From Bathynomus jamesi (taxonomy: Eukaryota; Arthropoda; Malacostraca; Isopoda; Cirolanidae): a DNA stretch of 64,000 nucleotides. Of this stretch, positions 1 to 10,529 are shown in pieces. Under the pieces are notes generated by a model, which was given only the letters and a program-made list of their open reading frames with translations, made no database searches and was not told where the DNA came from. Within the stretch, counting starts at the first letter, position 1; each line of letters begins with the position of its first letter. A program made the translations under genes and the position numbers. The DNA lies in NCBI GenBank assembly GCA_023014485.1, contig JAJOZX010002715.1, positions 376,001 through 440,000 on the forward strand. Reading direction: 5' to 3'.

Positions 1-297
1 GTGTGCCGATTCATCGGCATCGGCCAAATTTAGCCGATTTGAAATTTTATAATTTTCATTACAAAAAATCTATATAGAAAATTGAACGCATCAAATAAAA
101 ACACTGAAAATTTATACTCATCTCTGTGGAATTGTATAAAAATATTTTATATTCACGAAAAAGGCAAAACTTCATAAGTTGCCCATAAATTTAAATTTCC
201 TCCAACAAGCTACTCTCTAAATAATATAAACTATGTAATCTATTCTATATTGATAATTCTATATTAGGTTATATTTTATAATTTATATACTGTACAG
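1..297. other. AT-rich leading stretch, no gene
   Basis: No coding signal is visible. Near the start is a short CGGCATCGGC-containing palindromic tract whose ATCGGCATCGGC core recurs in the same orientation near 4630, so this may be the edge of an older repeat into which transposon T1 inserted. The rest is A/T-rich sequence. Confidence 0.4.
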
Positions 298-620
298 TAG
301 GGTGGAGCGAAAAATACTTTTTTTCTAGTATGAAGTTCTAATAGAGATTAAAAGTTGCATTTAGTTGACGGTATATACCTGCCAAAATATGAGTTAATTT
401 GTTTAATATTTTCAGCTGCCACCAGGGTCTAAAGTTAACACAATTTTGGGGTAAAAAGGAAAAACATGCTTCTATTTTAGGTTTATCAAACTTATAAAAT
501 TTTATCTTAGAATTATCTAATAGTTTGATTAAGATTCTTAAATGATAAGAATTCGTTTTGTAAAAATGCCTTTTCATATGCTTAATATCTTCAGCGGCCA
601 CAAGAGGGCTGAAGTTAACT
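298..620 (+). repeat. left terminal inverted repeat of T1
   Basis: About 320 bp; the reverse complement matches 3430-3750 with scattered mismatches and small indels. It contains the internal motif GCAGCTGAAGA/GCGGCCACAAGAG region twice, once near 410 and once near 590. Confidence 0.85.
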
Positions 621-802
621 TAAAAATGACAATTAAGTATGATTCTGTATTTACTTGAAAAAGGGAACAGTAATAAATTAGGATGTCTCTCCTCCTTTAT
701 ACTGGCTTGAGACAGTTGAGAAACGTTATTTCGTGCCTTAGCGGAGTTACCACCCTTTCCCCAACCAACCTCCCTCTAGAAAGGGTTCTTGCTGAAGACT
801 AT

Positions 803-3045
803 TTAGTAATTTGCTTTTGTGTCAAATTTTGGCTGTTTTTTCCTTGATTCTAATGTAGCACGAATCCAACCGTCTCTGTTTGTAGGTCCGCAGACTGATC
901 CAGCAGCGTCTGTAACGAGCTTGACGCATCTCTCTACGGCTTGTGTATGACATGGAAACTGAAATAATTCTGAATGAAGAGTAGTACCATGTTTGATGCA
1001 TGATTCAATATCATCAAGAGAAACTCCTTTGGTTATCGATGGTTCTGCTATCTGAAAAATCTTGCCACATAATGAGATCTGTATAGTCTTTGGCATAAAA
1101 ATTTATTTCTGGCACCTTAAAATACCTGATAACACCTGTTTCTTGAATGCATGCCCTTGCTTTTATGATACGCCTAAATCCCAACTGACGCACATGCTCC
1201 CTTTCATCAGCTATCATTGCAATGAGAATGTTTTCTTGATTTGCGTAATATGCATTTCGCTGAATGACTGAGTCATGTACTCTCGTAAGCTCTTCACGGA
1301 GATACCGGCTTCTTGCAATCATATGCCACATATGTTTAGCACCATATTGGCATAATGGTTTACGCTTTATCTGAAACCACATTGGTGCGTATACCCTAAC
1401 AATGAAAGTAGCTAATTCTTGTAAATTGCCTGAAGGATTCTCTGTGCTTGCATATAACCGCAGAGTCCTGTTTGCTGTGAGCCACCTTGAATGTGATATA
1501 TTGCCTGGACTCTTATGACTAAGACTCTTTGAGAATGTTCCACTTGATATAGCCTTGTGAATTTCAAGAAGGTATTTTGGTCAGTACTTATGTCATCTAC
1601 ATCAACTTCACACATGTCCTCTTGAATTTCAATGGGTTTGAAGTTAACTATGGGAAGCTTTTCACAGTCTGAAAGTGCTCGGCCAATTTCTCCTGAAAAT
1701 GCTCTTGGTCCAGTAGTGGTACCATCCAAGTGATGAAACAGATGGCGCAATGGAAGTTCATTAAGGTGTAAAAGGCATATCAGCACTGCAATGGCTTATT
1801 AAAGGCTTCTTCCAGTAATCTTATTGTGCCTCCAATACTACCAGTGTTAACCACTGTCGAATCACAGCCAACTGCAACGATGTTCCCTATATCAACATTC
1901 CTTTCTTTCAAGCAATTCACTAGCGCTGTGCAAATGTATTTAGCTTTGCCACTGGAAGGTGTCACATGTGCAAAGTACAGAGTGTGTGGTTCAGATATTA
2001 TGCTGATATGCTCTTCGCGTTTGGTTCTTTGGTGGTTAGAGCCATCACTCTCCTGGACTTGAATCATTGTTTTATCCTTTCTGCCATCAAAGTATAATCC
2101 CGCATGGTTTTGGCTCTCCTATCTGTTGTAGTTCCTTTCTCTGTTTTTGTCTTTCACGTCTTAGCTTACTTCTGTCTATAATATTCCCTTTGTCTTCGGG
2201 AGAAACAATTTTAAGATCTGCAATACTGCAGAAGCAATAGCAGCCCCAGCTCTGTCCGACATTTTAAATCTATCACAAGTAATTGCTAATGAAGGCAGTG
2301 GCTCACGAATCTGTTGTTCTGATATTACATATTGAGTCGAGGTTGTATCTTCCTCATTATCTTCAGATATCTCTTCTAGTTGTTGAAGTTCACTTGTCTC
2401 TGTTTCGATTTGTAAGTTGGACGTATTGGTTATAGCAGCAGTAGTTGTTTGTGAGGATTCCAGACGTGCTTTTTCCATTTCCTTTCGATGTTCTCTTGCT
2501 TGTAATCGTCTTGTGTGTGCTATGTCAATGCTTCCTATCACCATTATTCTGCGTGTTCGTTGGTCATTTAAAAAATCCTGCTCTTTTGGAGGGACTTTCT
2601 TACTCTTTTCACATGAGCATCTCCTAAACTCCTTACATTTGCAGGTGCAGATGTCAAACAAAGTGCATTTTGAAGCGTTTTCAAATTCTTCAAGCTGATT
2701 TTGGTACTTAGGCTGATCCTTGCGTGACTTGTATGGCTTTAATAAGAACCTGTATTTATCATGGTACACTCGCATCATCTGTAAAACGCGTGTATGTGAA
2801 ACTATTGGCAAAGAGGCCTTCTTCCAAATATTTTTCTACCTTTTTGGAAACTGCCTCTGCTATTTCAGAAAATGAAGGCTCCTTGTTATTCATCTGCTCC
2901 TTCACTAAATGTTTTGTGAACAGGTAATCTTTCATAATGCAGTTATAAGTTGGTAGTTGCATATCACTCATCTCACAAGGTACTTCAATATGGCACACTT
3001 CATATGTTCTCTAGTGAAATGTTTATATTTAGTATTTGATGCCAT
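803..3045 (-). pseudogene. T1 transposase, broken by frameshifts
   Basis: The reading frame runs on the minus strand from a likely ATG at 3045-3043 to a stop at 803. At least four frame changes interrupt it (near 3000, 2790, 2100-2170 and 1550). In order the pieces show a charged N-terminal part, a cysteine-rich patch (CTCKCKEFRRCSC near 2630), an acidic linker, a block DSTVVNTG near 1860 that matches FDTTASNTG of T2 and T4, a block CLLHLNELPLRHL near 1770-1740, an SRWLT motif near 1490 (seen in another frame than its neighbours), and a C-terminal VERCVKLV block near 930. This D / Cys-His / RW / E order suggests an RNase H-fold transposase. The NELPLRH wording is unlike T2-T4 and marks a separate branch. 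It is not functional as it stands. Confidence 0.75.
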
Positions 3046-3429
3046 AATATTTTTAAGAAAAATTCACAATCACAAAATATCCTGTAACATCAAAACATTA
3101 TAATTAATATATATAATATTTTTTATAAGTATATATAATATTATATAAATATATAATATTATATAAATAAACTAAAATTATATAATACATTATAACAAGC
3201 ATTTTATAATAAAATCAATATTATCTCTATATAAATCACTTTAAAATAGTTTTATAATATTCCGATCATATTAAAAAACTCTCCGATCAACTGAGGACTA
3301 GGCCTACTACCTAAGAAGACAAGTGTTAACACACTGTTCTAATGACTCACAGAAAGAAATTCCTTTACACCAAAACCCTCCCCCACAACATTCAGTGTAG
3401 TCTCAACATGACTCGTTAATCTAAATTGT

Positions 3430-3750
3430 GTTAAATTCAGCTCTCTTGTGGCAGCTGAAGATATTAAGCATATGAAAAGGCATTTTTACAAAACGAATTC
3501 CTATTCATTTAAGAATCTTAATCAAACTATAGATAATTCTAAGATAAAATTTTATAATAGTTTGACAAACCTAAAATAGAAGCATTTTTTTCCTTTTTAC
3601 ACAAATTGTGTTAACTTTAGCCCCCTGGTGGCAGCTGAAAATTTTAAACAAATTAACTCATATTTTGGCAGGCATATTTCGTCCACTAAATGCAACTTTA
3701 ATCGCTATTAGAACTTCATACTAGAAAAAAAGTATTTTCGCTCCACCCTA
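3430..3750 (-). repeat. right terminal inverted repeat of T1
   Basis: Reverse complement of 298-620. Two internal copies of a GTGGCAGCTGAA motif lie near 3450 and 3630 and are mirrored in the left repeat, so each arm has a repeated internal block that could be a transposase site (inference). Confidence 0.85.
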
Positions 3751-4376
3751 CAGTGTACAGGGTTGTGTATAAAGTAATGAGTGAAGATACAAATCCGATT
3801 TGAACTGGTTTAAACTAGTTTCAACTTTTTTTTAACTCAAACGTTTTCAACACCTCTTATAAACCTTACTATGGAATATACAGTTGTTATAAAGTATGCG
3901 TAATAAATATTACTCGTCCATGTTTACTCGCGTTAATATAATTCAAATTAGATTCGTCTCTTCATTTGCGTTACTTTACACACACACCTGGTATTAAACC
4001 AGCTTTTATGTTGACTTTATTTTAAGTATTTTAATAATTTTATAAACCCAAATTGTATATTCATTTTTTTTTATTCAGATTGCCCATCAGGGACTTGAAG
4101 TTTTAATGAAAAATTTTGTCGTTTATATTGTTGAAGAAAGAAAATACGTTCGACATAAGGAAAACAATTACTTTAAATATTTATATTCATTTTGTGAAAC
4201 TAAAATAAAATGGTTTTATTTTACTGAATAATAAAACTATTTATCATCATTCATTTTAGCTACGGTATATGAGTAACAAATTCTAATATTGTATAATGTG
4301 GAGTGAGCTAAAAAGCATTTAAACAAATTTGAAATGTAAAGATATGAAAATTTAAAGTTTTCACATTAGATTAATA
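3751..4376. other. AT-rich spacer, no gene
   Basis: No open frame with recognisable content. Low-complexity A/T sequence separates T1 from the palindromic element at 4385. Confidence 0.4.
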
Positions 4377-4384
4377 AAATTTAT

Positions 4385-4582
4385 GGATCGCCTGAAGATC
4401 AGTGCCTCCAGCCTTCTTTAGTTAGTCTTATAAGGCTAACTAACGAAAATATCACGACCTAACCTAACCAATCGTCAAGGGCGTACAGTTGACCTAACGA
4501 TTGGTTAGATTAAGTGATATTTTCGTTAGTTAGCCTTAAGACTAACTAACGAAGGCTGGGGGCCCTGATCTTCGCGTGATCC
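4385..4582. mobile_element. palindromic foldback MITE with 8 bp target duplication
   Basis: The 198 bp element starts GGATCGCCTGAAGATCAG and ends with its near reverse complement CTGATCTTCGCGTGATCC. The two halves pair over about 90 bp around a short centre holding GGGCGTACAGTTGACC. AAATTTAT flanks it directly on both sides (4377-4384 and 4583-4590). A half copy lies at 10387-10450, and its core is reused inside the foldback elements at 5.4-7.8 kb. It has no coding capacity. Confidence 0.85.
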
Positions 4583-5148
4583 AAATTTATGAAGGGAATT
4601 GATTTTTTAAAATATAGGCAAATAAATAATCGGCATCGGCTAAATTTTAAAAATCTACATTTTGAGTGTACGAGGCGGGTATTTGGCTATACTAAATCGT
4701 TTGGATAGGGGAGAATTGAACTATTCATTCGTGAAACGATCGCAAAATCGCTAATGTGGCGAGTTTGTCCCTCGTACTCGTGACGCCTCATATATGCATT
4801 ATGCAGTGTACAGTAAATTAATACTTCTAATTTGATTGAAGGGTTTGGCTTTTTTAAGAAGCGCAATTTAGCTGCGAACGGGAGAACGAAGAGCTGGTAT
4901 ATGTTGGTTTTATTAGCAAACATTTCAGAAAATTAGTTTCCATCCTCAGTATTAAAATTTTTCGGTCTTTTCCGTTTGGAGCCCACCACCAGATTCTTTT
5001 GAAAATAGCACCAGTAATGCATTTTGACCCTCTGAATACGAAAATAATAATTTTTTTTTGGAGAAATGGGAACATTTTGCATAATAGGGCAATAAAAATG
5101 CAAAATAGATTACATGATATTTATTATGCAAAATAGGTTACATGATTA
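4583..5148. other. AT-rich spacer with one arm of an inverted repeat
   Basis: No gene is recognised. A 45-50 bp segment near 4955-5000 (CTTTTCCGTTTGGAGCCCA) recurs inverted near 5858-5905, flanking the mariner remnant and the left foldback arm. Confidence 0.45.
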
Positions 5149-5150
5149 TA

Positions 5151-5400
5151 CAGGGTGTTATAAAGTCCCGATCTATTTCAGTGAAAACGTAGCAAAAAGG
5201 GTCACATTCAATAGGTAACAATATAATAGAAGGCATACATTTAATGAATACTTAAGCATATAATTCTACACGAGCGCCATCAGTATCTCGAGTTCGAATC
5301 TGTCAGCAGCATTGCGGAACATTTTGGAGCATGACAGGGGTTATTTTTGTAACTGCTGTTACGATATGAGCACGTAAATGTCTCCTAAATGAAGACAAAG
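5151..5400 (-). pseudogene. 3' remnant of a mariner-like element
   Basis: The segment begins CAGGGTGT just after a TA dinucleotide, as does the element at 29375. The minus-strand translation near 5400-5270 gives RRHLRAHIVTAVTKITP followed by a broken DTDGA stretch. This parallels the C-terminus of the 29.5 kb transposase (ERIQLAVRKITPEML ... DTDGAHVE). Only the last 50 or so codons and one inverted repeat survive. The upstream part runs into the foldback arm. Confidence 0.65.
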
Positions 5401-7028
5401 GATTGGATGTTTTTATCAAATCCTTAACTTGCCCGAAGTGTGACAGAGTGCCTAATATGAAAAGATCAGAAGATATTTTGGTGAAATAACCAATATTAAC
5501 CTGTTAGGTTAATTGAATGCCCGGTTAGGTCAACTGTATGCCCTTGATGATTGGTTAAGTCGTGATATTTTTGTTAGTTTAAACGAAAATGACGAGAGCA
5601 AACTTTTCTGGTTAATTTTGAGGTGTTTTTATACGAAACAACCATCCGTTTCCTGTGCCAATGCGTAGTTTTCGAGATGACGGTATCTCGAAAACTAGGC
5701 ATTTGCACAGGAAACTGATGGCAGATTCGTGCAAAGCACCTCAAAATTGACCAGAAAAGTTTGTTCATCATAAAAACTGTAAAAACGAATAATTACCAAA
5801 AATTATACATTTTTTTTAAATCAGCGTAAAGAAGTACACATGATGGTAATTAATTTTAATTCTAGTGGTGGGCACCAAACGGAAAAGATCCAAATTTTTA
5901 AAATGAACAAATAATTGTAATATGTAACAATAGTTAAATATAATGAAACGATAAGCGTATAAGGGATTGTAAGATAAAAGTAAACATTTAAAATATGTCC
6001 AACGTAGTTACATTAGAATACTGTCAGTGTCTATTTATAAAATAACTTATTAGTCAGACTTACCAGAATTTAGTGGGTTATAAATAGAAGTCGCAGAAAG
6101 GAGGTCTGTTAAATTTAACGGATACCGGATGATGTGGTCTTCATTTCAGAAGGATTTTGTTTCACAATTAAAAGGAATAGCAGTGATTTTAATCGTGAGG
6201 CAGTATAGTTTATTTCACTATGTTTAAGTTGAAGGTGGAACTTCAGTCATTCACAGATAGTTTTCTACTGAGAATGTAGTGAGATTCTCGGATACGAAGA
6301 TCGGTTGGTTGGTTGGTTTGCTGTTGAATCGATAATTTTGAAATGGGTGGGAGTTAAGATTCGGTAGAACACATCCATCAAACTCGATATTAATAATTGA
6401 TATTTATACAGCGAGATAGAGCGAAAAAAAACAAAAATACTTTATTCTATACTAATTTTGGCGGAAATTCCTATTTATCGAGATATTTATTTTCGAAATT
6501 ATTAAATTTTGGCGCCATTATTCACAAGTCAAACCATCTCGTCCCGTAACGTACTGTATGTAGTCATGTTATTATCATTGGTAATTATTCGTTTTTACAC
6601 CGTCTGTTTTTATGATGATGAGGAACTTTTCTGGTCAATTTTGAGGTGTTTTGCACGAATCTGCCAAATCCGTTACCTGTGCAAATGCATAGTTTTCGAG
6701 ATATCGTCATCTCGAAAACTATGCATTTGCACAGAAAACGGATGGCAGATTCGTACAAAACACCTCAAATTAACCAGAAAAGTTTGCTCTCGTCATTTTC
6801 ATTTAAACTAACGATAATATCACGACTTAACCTAACCAATCATCAAGGGCGTACAGTTGACCTAACCGGGTATTCAATTGACCTAACAGGTTAATAATAT
6901 TGGTTATTTCACCTAAATATCTTCTGACCTTTTCGTATTAGACACTCACTGTCACATTTCGGGCAAGTTAAGGATGAGAGAATAACGCCGTAATTGATAA
7001 AAACATCCAATGCTTTGTCTTCATCTAA
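5385..7028. mobile_element. large foldback element with arms of about 430 bp
   Basis: The sequence from 5385 to about 5815 reappears inverted at 6562-7028 with roughly one difference per ten bases. Each arm contains a smaller palindrome (TTTCGAGAT...ATCTCGAAA near 5680 and 6700) and a stretch shared with the 4385 MITE core (GGTTAGGTCAACTGTATGCC near 5522). The 750 bp centre has no recognisable gene. One edge of each arm overlaps sequence resembling the mariner C-terminus, so part of the arm length may be host-side mariner sequence captured in an inverted duplication. The boundaries are approximate. Confidence 0.7.
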
Positions 7029-7545
7029 GGCACATGACGAATCAAGTTCTCAAAGTCGAAATCACACGAACGGCACGTCATAATTCTATCACAAACACCA
7101 CCAAACTGAATCCAATTAAAAAAAAAATAGCCAAGGTGCCCACTATAAAATTTTTACCATGTTACCAAAACCAACAAACTAATTAAGTCGCAGAGTAGCG
7201 AAAAAATAGCCCAATCAGGAAAAATATTTTATGAAAAAAAGTACATTATAGCTGAAACAGGAAATATATTTTATTAAAAAAAGTACATTTGAACAAATTT
7301 GCACAACATAAGATACAAGTATACATTTTCTTAGTCAGTTTTGAATGACAATTCAATATATTGTACTGTTTTAACCGCGCGTGAGCGGGTGAAAAGACGA
7401 ATATTAACCTTATCATTAGCCAATCAGCGGCTGCCCCATTGTCACATGATACTCCGCGCAGGTCCGGCGGCTGAAATTTGATTTCAACAGTCGCTTTAGA
7501 ATGGCTGTCTGTGGTGGGAGTTCCCAGTCCGAGTGGGACGTCATC
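7029..7545. other. spacer without recognisable gene
   Basis: A/T-rich sequence is followed by a more GC-rich patch from about 7370 (CCGCGCGTGAGCGGG) to 7540. I see no splice-bounded exon or repeat boundary here. Confidence 0.35.
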
Positions 7546-7822
7546 TAGGCCTAGGTTAGGTTAGGGGTACTACTTACCTTTCCGGGTCCCGAATTCATTA
7601 TGGGGTACCCATGCCTGGTTAGGTCAACTGTATGCCCTTGACAATTGGTTAAGTTGTGTTATTTTCGTTAGTTTTAACAAAAATATCACGACTTAACCAA
7701 CCAATTGTCAAGGACATACAGTTGGCCTAACCGGGCATTCAATTAACCTTTGTGGTATCCAACGTCATAGGTAAGCGATTATACCCGGAAAGGTAAGTAG
7801 TACCAGGTTAGGTTAGGTTAAT
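7546..7822. mobile_element. foldback MITE flanked by TTAGG repeats
   Basis: The arms start GGTACTACTTACCTTTCC and end GGAAAGGTAAGTAGTACC, with about 130 bp of imperfect pairing around a centre near 7675. The inner part matches the 4385 MITE core (GGTTAGGTCAACTGTATGCC, then ATTTTCGTTAGTT). Short GGTTAGGTTAGG runs lie on both sides in the same orientation. They could be a target duplication or an insertion into a short TTAGG tract. Confidence 0.7.
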
Positions 7823-7840
7823 TTTGCCGTGAATATTACT

Positions 7841-8029
7841 GACGAAAATAGGTTTTTCTGGTGTATTTCATGCTGCTTCAACGATTCTGGCCTTTTTAGC
7901 CCACAATTTCCGGCTTCTTCAAAGCCCTTGGGGGGGGGGGGTATCTCCATAACGGTGCATTTGCGCCAAAAATGAAGGTCAGATTCAATTGAAACAACAT
8001 GAAATACACCAGAAAAACCTATTTTCGTC
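7841..8029. repeat. 32 bp perfect inverted repeat hairpin
   Basis: The arms at 7841-7872 and 7998-8029 are exact reverse complements and begin GACGAAAATAGGTTTTTCTG. The interior (TATCTCC.TAACGGTGCATTTG near 7941) resembles the inner palindrome of the 5.4-7.0 kb foldback element (TATCTCGAAAACTATGCATTTG), so this is a small relative. A run of 13 G residues sits near 7928. Confidence 0.75.
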
Positions 8030-8250
8030 ACTAGTTTGGGTGGGTGTTCTACCGATCTTTACCCGGGATTTTGATGGTTTTATTTAAGGTTTGTGAGGTT
8101 CTGGTTGAAATGCCGCAATATTCGTCCACTCTCGTTTGATATTGGTAGGAGATACTGCCAGTATAGTTCGCTTTGCAACGAACACAATTGGAGTATATTG
8201 TGGACGAGACAAGGGCTTGAGGGAGTTTTTCTTTATGATGAAAGTAGGAT

Positions 8251-8346
8251 TTAACCTCTTTTGGAACACTGGGTCGATTATGTACCGTTTCCCATACACG
8301 CACTCATAACTTAACCCTACAAAAACTTCGGTCGTTAAGAGGTTAA
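8251..8346. mobile_element. TTAA-flanked miniature element
   Basis: TTAA at both ends (8251-8254 and 8343-8346) encloses a 96 bp unit with inverted ends CCTCTT / AAGAGG. The inner CACTCATAACTTAACCC followed by TACAAAA is shared with the element at 16113-16208. TTAA duplication and CC-start ends fit piggyBac-type MITEs. It lies inside the Penelope GIY-YIG region. Confidence 0.7.
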
Positions 8347-9068
8347 TAATGTTATTTATGAATGCGAGTTAAAAGTTGATTTGAGGGTAGAGTGGGGGTG
8401 AGTCAGTGGTGGAGTTCGGTGTGTATTTTGGAACTTGTATAGCCGTAGAGAAGGACGAATTGACATTGGGAACTTTAAGGGGAGGTTGATAAATATTATT
8501 AAGGAAGTTTCTGAGTAAGTGTTGAAATAGTTGTTTTGGAAAAGAATTACCAATGTTGAAATTTTGAATGAATTCTATTTCTTTATGGAAGGATAAGTAG
8601 GAGGACAGGTATGGTAGGTGCGGTGGATAAGAATTGTAATACTATTGATGTTATATAATAAAGGGATGTGGCTCAGATAGTTCGTGCCTAGGCCTGTGTA
8701 TGTTTATTTCCGATATAAAGAGGTGCTGGTGTTGTTTTCTTTTATTTTTTGTCTAAAAAGGAAGAGTATTGTTGTCTTCGTCATTAGTAAAGTTGATGTT
8801 TTGGTGTTGGGAGTTAAGGTAGAAAACGAATAGGGGGGCATGATTAGAATTGTGAAAGAGAAGAAAGGTATCGTCAACGTACCTTTTGTATAGATATGGT
8901 TTGTAATTAGCTGGCAGTATTGCACCCATTTTTTCTCGTGATGACAAAGGAAAGTATTTGCGAGTGTGATGCTTAATGGAAATCTCATAGTTAGAGTCTG
9001 TCTGCATCGGGAAATAATTTCTTGATGCAGTTATTAATAGTTTTATTTATTGGTACATTCGTATAGAG

Positions 9069-9492
9069 CAGTGGTTCCCAACTTGGGGTCCACGGCGGGC
9101 TATGAAAAGTTGGAAAATTTTCAAGAAAATCTGGGAAATCTGAAATAAAATAAGATTTTATTATTTATTCCGACTTTGCAGGCTATAGGTATATAATGTC
9201 TACATAACCATTACCACCGAATAATTCCCAACTGAACTCAAATTTGTTGAGACAAATTTATGCGAGATAATGACGAGTGAAATCCATTGATTATGTCGTC
9301 ATGTGATCATTAATCATGCGAGTTGTCAACAATTAAAAACGAAAGAAAGATGTTCTCTTCTACTTCTGATAAGAATCGTTTCATTTTTAATCATTATTTT
9401 CAGAGGTTATGGGGGAAAATAACGAAGGGGGTCCACGGGGTTTTTAAGGTTTCCCAAGGGAAGAATGGAGTGAAAAAGGTTGGGAACCACTG
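9069..9492. mobile_element. non-autonomous hAT element
   Basis: The ends CAGTGGTTCCCAACTTGGGG and AAGGTTGGGAACCACTG are inverted. The 8 bp sequence GTATAGAG is repeated directly on both sides (9061-9068 and 9493-9500), as expected for hAT transposition. At 424 bp it has no transposase gene. It is inserted in the Penelope-like element. A shorter relative is at 37767-37932. Confidence 0.9.
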
Positions 9493-10386
9493 GTATAGAG
9501 GGTTGAAACTATTTATGTGAAGCGTTTTTGCGCTGTTTATAGTTTATAGAGACAGAGTATTTGTTCTGGGTTAGAGTTGTTAAGTGTAGATATTAGAAAT
9601 TTTGCTCGTTTGTAGTTGTGAGTGGTGTGGCGTAAGCAGAAAGAATGGGTCTAACGGGCAAATTTGATTTATATGTAGTTTTTGGGGAAACCTGGAGACG
9701 ATCCGGAAGGATGTGGATTATTGCGAGTGCCTTCCGCGATTTTACTTTGATCGTTTAATTTTCTGAGAAAGTGGCTGAGTTTGTCTTTGAGTTTAAGGGA
9801 GAGAGTTATAGGATTATCATTAATTAATTTCTTTTAACTTAGTGGGGTCGTTAAGAATGTCATTGACTTTATTGGTGTAGTCATCTTTGTTCAGGAGGAC
9901 TGTCCTTTTATATTTATCCGGACGGAAGGTTATGATGGAATCGCCTTTAAATAGTTGCTTTAGACAGGATTTATCGCGTTTATTGATTAAAGGGGAGAAG
10001 ATTTTATGGGGTTTGAAATTATAGATTAAAGATATCGGTAATTTGAGACGTTAGATATGGAAGTTTTGTCCCTTCAATTATTGAGAAGTGCTTTAAATTA
10101 TGAAATAGTTTTCAAATAGTAAAAAAAATTTAAAATAGTTTATTTTATAAAATTCTGTAATCTAAAGTCTAGGCCTAAAAGGAGAAATCGTCTCTCATTC
10201 GCACTTAAGGTTTTGTTGGAAAAGTTGAAAATTGTTTTATCAGGGCTCAAATGTTGAAGATTAGAATTTAGACGTAATTCATTAAATTTCCTGTTGTGCC
10301 TTTGTTGAATTTCCTTGGGTTAAATGTTATTGTCTTTAGTAATTTGGTTTTTTAAAACGGTATTCTATGAAATTAATAGATTCTTT

Positions 10387-10450
10387 GGATCACCTGAATG
10401 AAGATCATGGTCCCCAGCCTTCTTTAGTTAGCCTTGTAAGGCTAACTCTT
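10387..10450. mobile_element. half copy of the 4385 palindromic MITE
   Basis: GGATCACCTGAATGAAGATC followed by CCCCAGCCTTCTTTAGTTAG matches the left arm of the 4385-4582 element. The right arm is missing. Confidence 0.7.
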
Positions 10451-10529
10451 TTAATTGATTTTATTGTTGCATAATATAATTATTTGTTCATCTTAAAAAT
10501 TTTTAGCATTAAGGATGGACACTAATTTT

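Larger units (their letters stand above)
298..3750 (-). mobile_element. DNA transposon T1 (divergent branch of the T1-T4 group)
   Basis: A 3.45 kb element is bounded by inverted repeats of about 320 bp that begin TAGGGTGGAGCG at the left and end CGCTCCACCCTA at the right. A single degraded transposase gene on the minus strand lies between them. The ends resemble those of T3 (TTAGGRTGGCCC) and the protein carries the same motif order as T2-T4, so I place all four in one group. The flanks (CTGTACAG on the left, CAGTGTACAG on the right) do not give a clean target duplication. The long, still well matched inverted repeats are unusual for a hAT or mariner element. Confidence 0.8.
8049..10370 (-). 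pseudogene. Penelope-like retroelement (RT plus GIY-YIG endonuclease), decayed
   Basis: Minus-strand pieces line up in Penelope order. First, near 10250-10150, is an N-terminal block with SANERRFLLLGLDF. Next, near 9900-9650, is a KDDYTNKVNDILNDPTK block with a PSGSSPG motif. The RT core follows with YKRYVDDTFLLFHNSNHAP near 8900, then an LYRK-TYTGLGTNYLS block near 8690. Last, near 8210-8060, is a GIY-YIG-like endonuclease with IYSNCVRCKANYTGS. Penelope-like elements pair this YVDD-type RT with a GIY-YIG nuclease. Stops and frameshifts are frequent and a hAT element (9069-9492) is inserted, so the copy is dead. Confidence 0.8.

Noticed and set aside
1062..1271. Short plus-strand open frames inside T1
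   Set aside because: Shadows of the minus-strand transposase.
7546..7822. True telomere sequence
   Set aside because: Only two or three TTAGG units, flanking a foldback element; no array.
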